Source of the DNA: ASV31 sp965229765
Lineage (GTDB): Bacteria > Pseudomonadota > Alphaproteobacteria > Rhodobacterales > Rhodobacteraceae
DNA length: 64,000 nt
Reading direction: 5' to 3'
Assembly (NCBI GenBank): GCA_965229765.1
Contig: CBDDJT010000002.1
Coordinates: forward strand, 1,116,001 to 1,180,000
The position numbers and the translations under genes were made by a program. This document shows, piece after piece, positions 17,667 to 24,513 of the stretch (positions are counted from its first letter, which is position 1; every line of letters starts with the position of its first letter). The notes under the pieces are model-generated. The model was not told the DNA's origin. It was given only the letters and a program-made list of their open reading frames with translations, and searched no databases.

Positions 17667-18217
17667 TCAGCGTGAAAGCCATTCGGCAAGAGCGAGTGCG
17701 GTGTTTTCGCGTCGATCCCAAACCATCCATTCGTCTTTTTCTCTCCCTCGGAATTTTTCCCAGGCCACGCGATCATAGAGCCCCAGATATTCCCAGTTGG
17801 TCCAACTATCCTGCATGGTATCTTCCAACACAGGGAAAATGGCTATGTGGTCAAAAGATTTGTACCCATCTGCAACCCCCAGTTCCCATGGCACCCACCG
17901 GCTATACTTGCTGTTTTCTGTGGCCAAGAGCAAGAATTTTTCGACTGCCTAATTCGATTTTTCAGCGTGGCTGCCGTATCTTTACTTGTGTAGGGCGGCA
18001 GGCTCGGGTCCTTTTTGTCGATGTAGACCGCAGCTCCATGGTTCTCCAGAATTTGAATAACGCCAGGCAAAATGTCCTGATCTTTTCTGGAATGAGATAG
18101 AAAGATAGTGCCACTCAGGGACCGTTCCTCAGCCCGCTTTCTGATATTGGTCCGCTCTTGCAGGGACAAATTTTGCGTGAAGCCACGAACCTGGGAACGC
18201 GTGAAGAAATTAGCCAA
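17667..18217 (-). pseudogene. TIR-domain protein, broken by a -1 frameshift
   Basis: Two overlapping frames make one TIR protein of about 180 residues. The first (ATG 18217) gives NIRKRAEERSLSGTIFLSHSRKDQDI, VYIDKKDPSLPPYT and TLKNRIRQSK. It then leaves frame at a five-A run at about 17939-17943, and the sequence resumes one frame back as KFLLLATENSKYSRWVPWELGVADG, containing the presumed catalytic Glu, and ends ALALAEWLSR. A sixth A would restore a continuous protein (S-K-K-F-L-L-L). It could be a recent deletion, a programmed -1 slip on the A run, or a sequence error. Lies 36 bases after the ThsB-like TIR gene and 127 before the patatin gene. Confidence 0.75.
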
Positions 18218-18236
18218 AACAGAGATACCTTATTGG

Positions 18237-18253
18237 AAACGCTATTAGCGTTT
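18237..18253. terminator. Small hairpin after the ThsB-like TIR gene
   Basis: AAACGC-TATTA-GCGTTT, a 6-bp stem directly behind the stop of the minus-strand TIR gene. The T run follows on the plus strand, not the minus strand, so it is a weak candidate terminator for plus-strand reading or a message-stabilising hairpin for the minus-strand operon. Confidence 0.35.
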
Positions 18254-18877
18254 TTACGCAAGTGTCGGATTGTAGTTCTTTCGGCGCATTGGCAGCGACA
18301 AATCATAGTCGTTGGTGCGCCCCGCTTTGGCCGTGGCATCTACCAGAAACCTTAGGTTTTCCGGCTGATTCTCGATTCGGGACCACGGCACAACAGACAT
18401 TGCCACGCCCGGTTTCATCAGATTATCGATAATCCGTTCCGGGAGATGCGGATGGCGCTCCTGTTGTTCGGCCTTTGTTTCAATTGTGGTCCATCCTCCT
18501 GCGTAGTCTGGGTAAATTTCATCCTTCTCGCCTGGCAATCCTGCGAACCAATGGTTGCTGGAGATTGACGGAAGTTCGATCACCAATATTCCGGACCTCG
18601 CATTGACCGCGCCGTCGATCATTGAAGATTTCAGTTCCCAATCGATATGCTTTCGAAAGCGCGTTTCTGTACCACAAAGCAGAATCGTTACCTGGGTGTC
18701 GCGCAGATAACCGTCACGAATGATCCGGCGAATGGTCTCGCTTGAGAGGCTGTCGTCTATGTCACCAACCTCGACGGACCCATCCTCGAACGCATGATGA
18801 AAAGTTGTCAGATACGCCAGATGTTCCCTGTATTGTTGATCGTTGGCGTGATGATAGCTCACAAATGCTTTGGTCAT
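18254..18877 (-). CDS. TIR-like protein of ThsB/DUF1863 type, 207 aa
   Basis: Begins MTKAFVSYHHANDQQYREHL, the box 1 of the TIR-like DUF1863 family to which Thoeris ThsB belongs. It continues with FEDGSVEVGDIDDSLSSETI, LRDTQVTILLCGTETRFRKH, IDWELKSSM with the Glu in the catalytic place, and GILVIELP. Start chosen at ATG 18877 because GGAG lies eight bases upstream and the family begins here; an upstream in-frame extension to 18994 has no such site. ThsB proteins make an NAD-derived signal on phage infection; whether this one does is inference. No ThsA (SIR2 or membrane effector) gene is present; the neighbouring patatin could take that place. First gene of the six-gene run. Confidence 0.83.
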   Translation of the reverse strand: MTKAFVSYHHANDQQYREHLAYLTTFHHAFEDGSVEVGDIDDSLSSETIRRIIRDGYLRDTQVTILLCGTETRFRKHIDWELKSSMIDGAVNARSGILVIELPSISSNHWFAGLPGEKDEIYPDYAGGWTTIETKAEQQERHPHLPERIIDNLMKPGVAMSVVPWSRIENQPENLRFLVDATAKAGRTNDYDLSLPMRRKNYNPTLA

Positions 18878-19273
18878 GCTTAAATCTCCTACTGGCAAAT
18901 GCTCTCCCAGATTGAAGTCCGGCGCAATCCGGCCCTCCCAAAAGATATGACCGATATGGTGATCCATTGCCATACGCAGCTTGACCAATGCCACGGGACT
19001 GCCTGTGAAGGTTCGATCTCACAGTAATGGTCCCAAAATTTCGCGTCTGCGGAGAATGACAGCTTTCCGCCGCACGCGGCGAATATTGGATTGCAGAGTT
19101 CCGATTTGCCCAGACGGTCAGGTCACTGATCGACGAACCTGTGGAACTATGGGTCTTTGCGGCCCTTCAAATGAGGCCGAGGCGCGTTTTTCTCAGTCCC
19201 GCGGCCTGGGGTTTGGAAAAAGCGTTCCGAGGGAGAGGGTATCGCTAAGTATTTGTTTTCATGCATTAAAGTC
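18878..19273. other. Intergenic region between TIR run and integrase
   Basis: About 400 bases without a supported gene. It must hold the promoter of the minus-strand TIR run, but I find no near-consensus pair. Composition changes from the lower-GC island toward the GC-rich integrase module here. Confidence 0.4.
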
Positions 19274-19302
19274 TTGACGTCGCCAATGACGTCGTGTAGG
19301 TT
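19274..19302 (+). promoter_or_regulatory. Candidate promoter of integrase
   Basis: TTGACG at 19274-19279 and TAGGTT at 19297-19302 with 17-bp spacing. Within it, TGACGTCG occurs twice (19276 and 19288), a possible binding repeat. If used, transcription would begin near 19309, favouring ATG 19329 over GTG 19305 as integrase start. Confidence 0.4.
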
Positions 19303-19304
19303 GA

Positions 19305-19907
19305 GTGTATGATACTGCTGTACACCCCATGCGCGGCCGCCCGGCCAAGCTGCTGACCCCCGCCGATCGGCGGCGCGTGCTGCGGCACCTCTCCAAATCT
19401 TCAACCCCCAAGCGCGACACGGTCGCCTTTCTGCTGACCCTCAAGGCCGGGCTGCGGGCCTGTGAGGTTGCGCGTTTGACCTGGGCCATGGTCACCAATG
19501 CTGAGGGGCAGATCGGCAAGCACATCGAGCTGCCGCCGGTCGCGGCCAAACGGCAGAGCGGGCGGCGGGTGCCGCTCCACCCTGACCTCAGGCATGCCCT
19601 TGTCGCCCTGGAGCCCCTGAGGGCGCGCCGAGTGGGGCCTGTCGTCGTGTCGCGGCGGGGCGGGCCGATGACGGCCAAGGCGCTTGTTAACTGGTTCACG
19701 CGGCTCTACGGCGACCTTGGCCTTGCGGGGTGCTCGTCGCACTCGGGCCGGCGGACCTTCGTCACACAGGCGGCCCGGATGGTTCATCGCGCAGGGGGCT
19801 CGCTCAGGGACGTGCAGCTCCTCGCGGGCCACCGGTCGATTCAGACCACTCAAGCCTACATCGACGGCGACACGGACGCCCAGCGGCGCCTCGTGCGCCT
19901 CCTCTAA
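19305..19907 (+). CDS. Compact tyrosine recombinase/integrase, 200 aa
   Basis: Catalytic domain of a phage-type tyrosine recombinase with little else: Arg I in KAGLRACEVARLTW (Arg51), HxxR in SSHSGRRTFVTQAAR, the later His in LLAGHRSIQTT and the nucleophile Tyr in QAYIDGD. The N-terminal arm/SAM-like domain of full-size integrases (300-400 aa) is missing, as in some plasmid and island recombinases. Start GTG 19305 or ATG 19329 (MRGRPAKLL); the second is more likely from the promoter position. GC-rich, unlike the TIR genes to the left. Lies 1.7 kb from tRNA-Ser, a usual attachment target. Confidence 0.85.
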   Translation: MYDTAVHPMRGRPAKLLTPADRRRVLRHLSKSSTPKRDTVAFLLTLKAGLRACEVARLTWAMVTNAEGQIGKHIELPPVAAKRQSGRRVPLHPDLRHALVALEPLRARRVGPVVVSRRGGPMTAKALVNWFTRLYGDLGLAGCSSHSGRRTFVTQAARMVHRAGGSLRDVQLLAGHRSIQTTQAYIDGDTDAQRRLVRLL

Positions 19908-19910
19908 CCA

Positions 19911-19920
19911 CCCCCCCCCC
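19911..19920. repeat. Ten-C homopolymer between integrase and DUF3768 gene
   Basis: An uninterrupted C10 run at 19911-19920, 30 bases before the start of the next gene. Such a run is prone to slippage; here it would alter leader length, not a reading frame. Confidence 0.6.
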
Positions 19921-19950
19921 ACCCAACCTGATCGAGAAGGAGAGACCGTT

Positions 19951-20349
19951 ATGACGGAAGACGATGACCTGCGCCGTGAAGGAGAACAAAATTCGAACAT
20001 GCTCCCCCACGACATGGACGCCGAGGTTCGGCGGTTACGGATCCAGCGGCTCAACGACCGGCTCCGGTGCACGGGCAACGGCGGGCAGGTCCTGGTCACC
20101 CGCGGGATCTGCGGCCTGCCCCATGACGATGTCCTGGCGATCGCGAAGGCGGTTGCCGAGTTCGACGCCTTCACCCAGGACAATGACCCCTATGGCGAGC
20201 ACGACTGCGCCGTCGTCGAGGTTGGCGAGCATACGATCATCTGGAAGATCGACTACTACGACCGGGAGAGGGCGATGGGGTCGCCGGACCCGGCGGACCC
20301 GAGCGTCACCTGCCGCGTCCTGACGATCATGCTCTCCGAGGAGTACTAA
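19951..20349 (+). CDS. DUF3768 family protein, 132 aa
   Basis: Matches the DUF3768 pattern common in alphaproteobacterial plasmids and islands: RIQRLNDRLRCTGNGGQV, VTRGICGLPHDDVLAIAKAV, FDAFTQDNDPYGEHD, then IIWKIDYYDRERAMGSPDPA and CRVLTIMLSEEY at the C-terminus. Function unknown. Start ATG 19951 is preceded by AAGGAGAG seven bases upstream. The next gene follows two bases after the stop, so they are co-transcribed with the integrase. Confidence 0.88.
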   Translation: MTEDDDLRREGEQNSNMLPHDMDAEVRRLRIQRLNDRLRCTGNGGQVLVTRGICGLPHDDVLAIAKAVAEFDAFTQDNDPYGEHDCAVVEVGEHTIIWKIDYYDRERAMGSPDPADPSVTCRVLTIMLSEEY

Positions 20350-20351
20350 GC

Positions 20352-21404
20352 TTGGTCTGGACGGTCGAAGAGGCCCGGTCTGTGTTGCTGACCCTGGCGA
20401 CCCTGCCCGGGGTCGGCGATCAGCTTGGTCCTCTTCGGCAAGGCATGGCCAAGACCGGGCTCGCTGAAGCTTTGGCCACAGCGGACAGCAACCGGGTCTA
20501 CGACTGGCTGATGAACCTGCTCAGCCTGCAGGGTGTCTCTGATGCTATTGCTCTGGGCTACATCGCGACTCATGGCAATGCCGATCGAGCGACGATCCGC
20601 AAGCACCTGGCCGCAACCCGGTGCGCCTGTCCGAAGCTCGCCGGGTTCGAGGCGCACCTGGGGTGCCGGTATCGGAAGGAGGCTGCGACCTGCGCCCGTC
20701 CACAGCACCTGCGGCTCTGCCCGGTTCGGAAGCTCCCGCTCAGGAAAGGCCTACTAAACGTTCAGGCCTACTCGCTGCACTTCTTCCTGCACGATGTGTG
20801 CGATGATGACCTCGCGGGGTTCATTGACCGGCAAATCGTCGAGACCAAGGCGGAGGCAGGCGAACACGACCAGCCCGGCGCTGACCGTGGCTCTGACCGC
20901 GACACACAGACAGATGCGGCAGACTGGATTGACATGGCTCGCGCTCGGCTCATCGCCGCGTTCTCCCGGGTCGAGGGTGTCTCGTCAAAGCTCGCGAACA
21001 TGATCCTGGCCGATATCCTCCTCGGCGGGCGGCCCGACAACCCGGACTGGGAGGCCGTTGGCGCGACCTGCGTCGTCGTCGACAGCCTGGTTCACAAGTT
21101 CCTCGATCGAACCGGCATCCTGAAGGCCTGCGGGGCCACCCACGGCTATGGCGTCGCCTGCCACCGCGACCACGGCTGCGATGGGGTCATCCGCCAGCTC
21201 GCCCGCGGCATCGACGCCAGCACCCTCCGCCCCGGCTACCCCGCCTACTTCCCCCGCGCGATCCAGGCCGCGATCTGGATCTTCTGCACGGCCTCTGAGC
21301 TCGACTACTGCAACGCAGCCAACGTCGGGAAAGGGCGGCAGTGCAAGATCGCGGGGGTCTGCCCGGTGGCGAGGGGGTGTGCGAAAGGGAGGCGAAGGCG
21401 ATGA
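20352..21404 (+). CDS. HhH-GPD-like protein with two cysteine clusters, 350 aa
   Basis: Middle region (about 205-255) reads AFSRVEGVSSKLANMILADI, then VVVDSLVHKFLDRTGIL, the pattern of the helix-hairpin-helix and catalytic region of endonuclease III-type glycosylases (G-V-x-x-K-x-A, V-D-x-x-V). A Cys set at about 90-120 (RCACPKL, GCRYRKE, TCARPQH, LCPVRK) and another at the C-terminus (YCNAANVGKGRQCKIAGVCP, then RGC) could hold metal or Fe-S clusters. Start is TTG 20352, two bases behind the DUF3768 stop. No known family named with confidence; a base-excision or DNA-cleavage role is inferred only from the fold. Confidence 0.6.
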   Translation: MVWTVEEARSVLLTLATLPGVGDQLGPLRQGMAKTGLAEALATADSNRVYDWLMNLLSLQGVSDAIALGYIATHGNADRATIRKHLAATRCACPKLAGFEAHLGCRYRKEAATCARPQHLRLCPVRKLPLRKGLLNVQAYSLHFFLHDVCDDDLAGFIDRQIVETKAEAGEHDQPGADRGSDRDTQTDAADWIDMARARLIAAFSRVEGVSSKLANMILADILLGGRPDNPDWEAVGATCVVVDSLVHKFLDRTGILKACGATHGYGVACHRDHGCDGVIRQLARGIDASTLRPGYPAYFPRAIQAAIWIFCTASELDYCNAANVGKGRQCKIAGVCPVARGCAKGRRRR

Positions 21405-21440
21405 GCGATGAGCGATGAGCGATGAGTGATGAGTGATGAT
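21400..21440. repeat. Tandem repeat, 7-bp unit GATGAGC/T
   Basis: Nearly six copies of GATGAGC (the last ones GATGAGT) overlapping the stop codon of the HhH-GPD-like gene. The stop lies in the first unit, so copy-number change would not alter the protein. Confidence 0.85.
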
Positions 21441-21588
21441 CTCAACTCACCCGGCAGCACGGGAAGTTGGTCCAATGACGTCCATTGACGATCACAACAA
21501 TCCGATCAATAATGTGGGCTAATATGTGGTTTCAGAGGTGCCTGTTTCTGATTTATATTAATTACTACAATAGCTTAACAGTTTTTTC

Positions 21589-21678
21589 TGGCGGAGGAGG
21601 TGGGATTCGAACCCACGGTACGCTTTCACGCACGCCGGTTTTCAAGACCGGTGCAATCGACCACTCTGCCACTCCTCC
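21589..21678 (-). tRNA. tRNA-Ser (UGA)
   Basis: 90 nt with encoded CCA. Acceptor arms GGAGGAG and CTCCTCC pair; the T arm GTGGG-TTCGAAT-CCCAC is perfect; anticodon stem-loop CCGGT-CTTGAAA-ACCGG gives anticodon TGA; the long variable arm is typical of class II tRNA-Ser. Its 3' end faces the integrase module, the arrangement expected of an island that uses a tRNA gene as attachment site. Confidence 0.97.
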
Positions 21679-21858
21679 ATCCTGGCCAGCGATAAACGGG
21701 CGCGCGCGATTCTGAAAGTGGCGGGCGTTCGCGGATGTGGCTCGTGGGCCTTTCCATGATTCTGGTGAGACGATACACTCACGCGTGAACCGTCATACCG
21801 GTCCGCACGACAACGAGCAGGACAAGCCGTGGCACGCGCGGCGGGAAAGGGGCAAGGC

Positions 21859-22707
21859 ATGGCACTGAAACGCGCGGGGCGACTTGTCCTTGCTTTTTGC
21901 GGCGCATTGGCCGTCGCCGGCTGCGAAGAGGGTGCGTCGCCCTTTGGCGGCTCACAGGAGGGCGACCTGCCAGCGAATGCGCCCGGCCAGACGCGGCTTG
22001 TCGATCGCGACGTCGAGGCGCCAGAAGTTTTCCAGGTCTCCGCGGACGGCCTGTGGGACGGGCGGCCATCGCTTGGCGGGGTCTGGGTGGCCTTTCGGGA
22101 CGTGCAGGACCCCGAACGGGTGATCATCCGCAACGAGGCGAACGGAAAGTTCGTGATCGGCGCATTGTTCCGGCGCGAGCGCGAGGCGCCAGGCCCGCCG
22201 TTCCAGGTGTCGTCGGACGCGGCCGAAGCGCTTGGCATGCTGGCCGGGGCCCCCGCGGCGCTGAACGTCACGGCGCTTCGCAAACAGGAAGTGCCGATCG
22301 CGGACGAGACGCCCGGCCCGGGTGAGGCGGAAACCCCGACCGAGGGTGAAACGCCGATCGAGGAAATCGCGCTGGGGGCCATCGAAGGCGCGGAAGCCGC
22401 CGGAACGCCGGCCGAGACCGTAGAAGCCGCCAGCGCCCCTGCGCCCACGCCTGCGCCGGCACAAACCTCATCGCTTGCAGAGCCCTATATCCAGATCGGG
22501 CTGTTCAGCGTGAAACAGAACGCGGACAATACCGGGCAGGCATTGCGCACCCAGGGGATCGTGCCCATCATCGAAGAGCAGACCGCGCGCGGAAAGACGT
22601 ATTGGCGCGTGATCGTCGGGCCCTCGGCCACCAGCGGCGAACGCGCGCAGCTGCTCCGCAAGGTGAAGGACCTTGGCTTCAATGACGCCTATTTCGTGAG
22701 AAGATGA
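21859..22707 (+). CDS. SPOR-domain lipoprotein, 282 aa
   Basis: Signal peptide ending in a lipobox (LAVAGC, Cys at about residue 20), then an acidic Ala/Pro/Glu-rich linker (about 150-205), and a C-terminal SPOR domain (about 210-282: PYIQIGLFSVKQNADNTGQA, YWRVIVGPSATSGERAQLL). SPOR domains bind denuded glycan at the division septum. Start at ATG 21859, since the longer frame begins outside the signal sequence. Its stop overlaps the start of the carboxypeptidase gene (ATGA), and the pair with dac is common in Rhodobacterales. Confidence 0.85.
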   Translation: MALKRAGRLVLAFCGALAVAGCEEGASPFGGSQEGDLPANAPGQTRLVDRDVEAPEVFQVSADGLWDGRPSLGGVWVAFRDVQDPERVIIRNEANGKFVIGALFRREREAPGPPFQVSSDAAEALGMLAGAPAALNVTALRKQEVPIADETPGPGEAETPTEGETPIEEIALGAIEGAEAAGTPAETVEAASAPAPTPAPAQTSSLAEPYIQIGLFSVKQNADNTGQALRTQGIVPIIEEQTARGKTYWRVIVGPSATSGERAQLLRKVKDLGFNDAYFVRR

Positions 22708-23882
22708 CCGTGATCCAACCCATCCGCTCCCTTCTGGCGCTTGTCGCGCTGACCGTCTCGATTGCACTGCCCTCGGGGGGTCATGCAGCGTTTGTCACCC
22801 GGGCCGAGGCGGCCTTCGTGATGGATGTGACCACGGGCACCGTACTGCTGAACAAGCAGGGGGACGTGCCGCTTCCGCCTGCTTCCATGTCGAAGCTGAT
22901 GACGCTGAACATGCTGTTCGAGGCGCTGGCCGACGGACGTGTGACCCTGGACACGCAGTTCCGGGTTTCATCGACCGCCAAGTCGATGGGCGGATCGACC
23001 ATGTTCCTCGACGAGACCGACCGGCCGACGGTGGAAGAGCTTATCAAGGGCATCATCGTGCTTTCGGGCAACGACGCATGTGTCGTTGTGGCGGAAGGCC
23101 TTGCCGGCACCGAAGAGGCCTTTGCCCGGCTGATGAACGACCGCGCACGCGACCTGGGGATGACCGCATCGGTCTTCGCAAACTCTTCGGGCTGGCCTGA
23201 CCCGGTACACAGGATGAGCATGTCGGACCTTGGCAAGCTTGCAGCGCGGCTGATCAACGAGTTTCCAGAATACTACGGCTATTTCGCCCTGAGCGAGTTT
23301 CCCTATGACGGCCGCGCGCCACAGAACCGGTTCAACCGCAACCCGCTACTGGGTCTTGGAATCGGCGCCGACGGCCTGAAGACCGGCCACACGCAAGAGG
23401 CCGGATACGGGTTGGTCGGTTCGGCGCGGCAGGGAAACCGGCGCATCGTCTTTGCCATCACCGGGCTTGCCACTGCCGAGGCGCGGGCGCAGGAATCCGA
23501 GAGCATCGTGAACTGGGCCTTCCGCCAGTTCGTCGAACGGACGGTCGCCGAAGAGGGCAAGGTTCTGGCCGAGGCCGATGTCTGGATGGGGGCAGAGCCC
23601 ACCGTGGGTTTGGTCGCCCCCGAGGATTATATCTTGCTGGTGCCCGCGCTGATCCGCGGCGCCGTTCCGGCCGAGATCGTCTGGCGTGGCCCGCTTCAGG
23701 CCCCCGTCGTGGCGGGCCAGCACATCGCCGATCTGATCGTGCGGTTTGACGACCTTCCCGAGAAAGTGCTTCCCCTGGTGGCAGAACGCGACGTGGCGCG
23801 GGGCGGGTTCAGCACGCGACTGCGGACCGCAGCCGGCGTGCTGATGAACCGATACCTGGGCGATGGCGCGGACCCGTCCTGA
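22704..23882 (+). CDS. D-alanyl-D-alanine carboxypeptidase (PBP5/6 type), 392 aa
   Basis: Peptidase S11 enzyme that trims the terminal D-Ala of peptidoglycan pentapeptides in the periplasm. A signal peptide (1-28) ends SGGHAA. Catalytic motifs are SxxK at Ser61 (SMSKLMT), SxN in VLSGNDA (about 115) and KTG in LKTGHT (about 220). A C-terminal PBP5-like domain follows to residue 392; the membrane-anchor helix is not obvious. Four-base overlap with the SPOR lipoprotein gene points to translational coupling. Confidence 0.92.
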   Translation: MTVIQPIRSLLALVALTVSIALPSGGHAAFVTRAEAAFVMDVTTGTVLLNKQGDVPLPPASMSKLMTLNMLFEALADGRVTLDTQFRVSSTAKSMGGSTMFLDETDRPTVEELIKGIIVLSGNDACVVVAEGLAGTEEAFARLMNDRARDLGMTASVFANSSGWPDPVHRMSMSDLGKLAARLINEFPEYYGYFALSEFPYDGRAPQNRFNRNPLLGLGIGADGLKTGHTQEAGYGLVGSARQGNRRIVFAITGLATAEARAQESESIVNWAFRQFVERTVAEEGKVLAEADVWMGAEPTVGLVAPEDYILLVPALIRGAVPAEIVWRGPLQAPVVAGQHIADLIVRFDDLPEKVLPLVAERDVARGGFSTRLRTAAGVLMNRYLGDGADPS

Positions 23883-23889
23883 ACCGCGC

Positions 23890-24513
23890 ATGGCGGACGG
23901 AAGGTTCATCACGTTCGAGGGCATCGACGGCGCGGGCAAGTCCACCCAGGCGCGGCTTCTGGCCGATCATCTGCGTCGGGCCGGACATGACGTGGTCCTG
24001 ACGCGCGAACCCGGCGGGTCGCCCGGGGCAGAGGAAATCCGCCGCCTTCTGGTAGAGGGAGACCCCGCCCGCTGGTCGGCTGAAACAGAGATCCTGCTGT
24101 TCACGGCCGCACGCCGCGATCACCTGGAAAAGACCATCGCGCCGGCGCTGGCGCGCGGGGCCATCGTCATCAGCGACCGGTTCGCGGATTCCACCCGCGT
24201 CTACCAGGGCGCCACGCGCGGCGACCTGCGCGGCGCGGTAGATGACCTGCACGCGCGGATGATCGGACAAGAGCCCGACCTGACGTTCATCGTCGACATG
24301 GACCCGGGGGCGGCGCTTGGGCGGGGTCTGGCACGGCAAAGCGGCGAGGATCGCTTCGAGGACATGGGTCACGCGTTTCAGGTCAAGCTGCGGGCGGGGT
24401 TCCTTGCCCTCGCGGCAGAGGCAGCGGGGCGGTGCCGCGTGATCGACGGGATGCGAGAGGTCGAGGTGATCGCGGACGAGATCGCCGCGACGGTCACCCC
24501 ATGGCTCACATGA
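23890..24513 (+). CDS. tmk: Thymidylate kinase
   Basis: dTMP kinase, ATP + dTMP to ADP + dTDP. Walker A is FEGIDGAGKSTQ near the N-terminus, the DR(E)P-type motif is LTREPGGSPGAEEIR, and SDRFADSTRVYQG is the signature of the family. Length of 207 residues from ATG 23890 is normal; an upstream ATG at 23863 would overlap the dac gene and adds nine residues. Overlaps holB, a common pairing (tmk-holB-tatD) across proteobacteria. Confidence 0.94.
   Translation: MADGRFITFEGIDGAGKSTQARLLADHLRRAGHDVVLTREPGGSPGAEEIRRLLVEGDPARWSAETEILLFTAARRDHLEKTIAPALARGAIVISDRFADSTRVYQGATRGDLRGAVDDLHARMIGQEPDLTFIVDMDPGAALGRGLARQSGEDRFEDMGHAFQVKLRAGFLALAAEAAGRCRVIDGMREVEVIADEIAATVTPWLT

Noticed and set aside
18254..18877. 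Complete Thoeris system
   Set aside because: A ThsB-like protein is present but no ThsA (SIR2-SLOG or membrane variant) is encoded nearby.
18878..18994. N-terminal extension of the ThsB-like TIR protein
   Set aside because: Start at 18877 has a ribosome site and matches where the family begins; the extension has neither.
21400..21440. Possible CRISPR-like array
   Set aside because: Simple 7-bp tandem repeat without spacers; no cas genes in the window.
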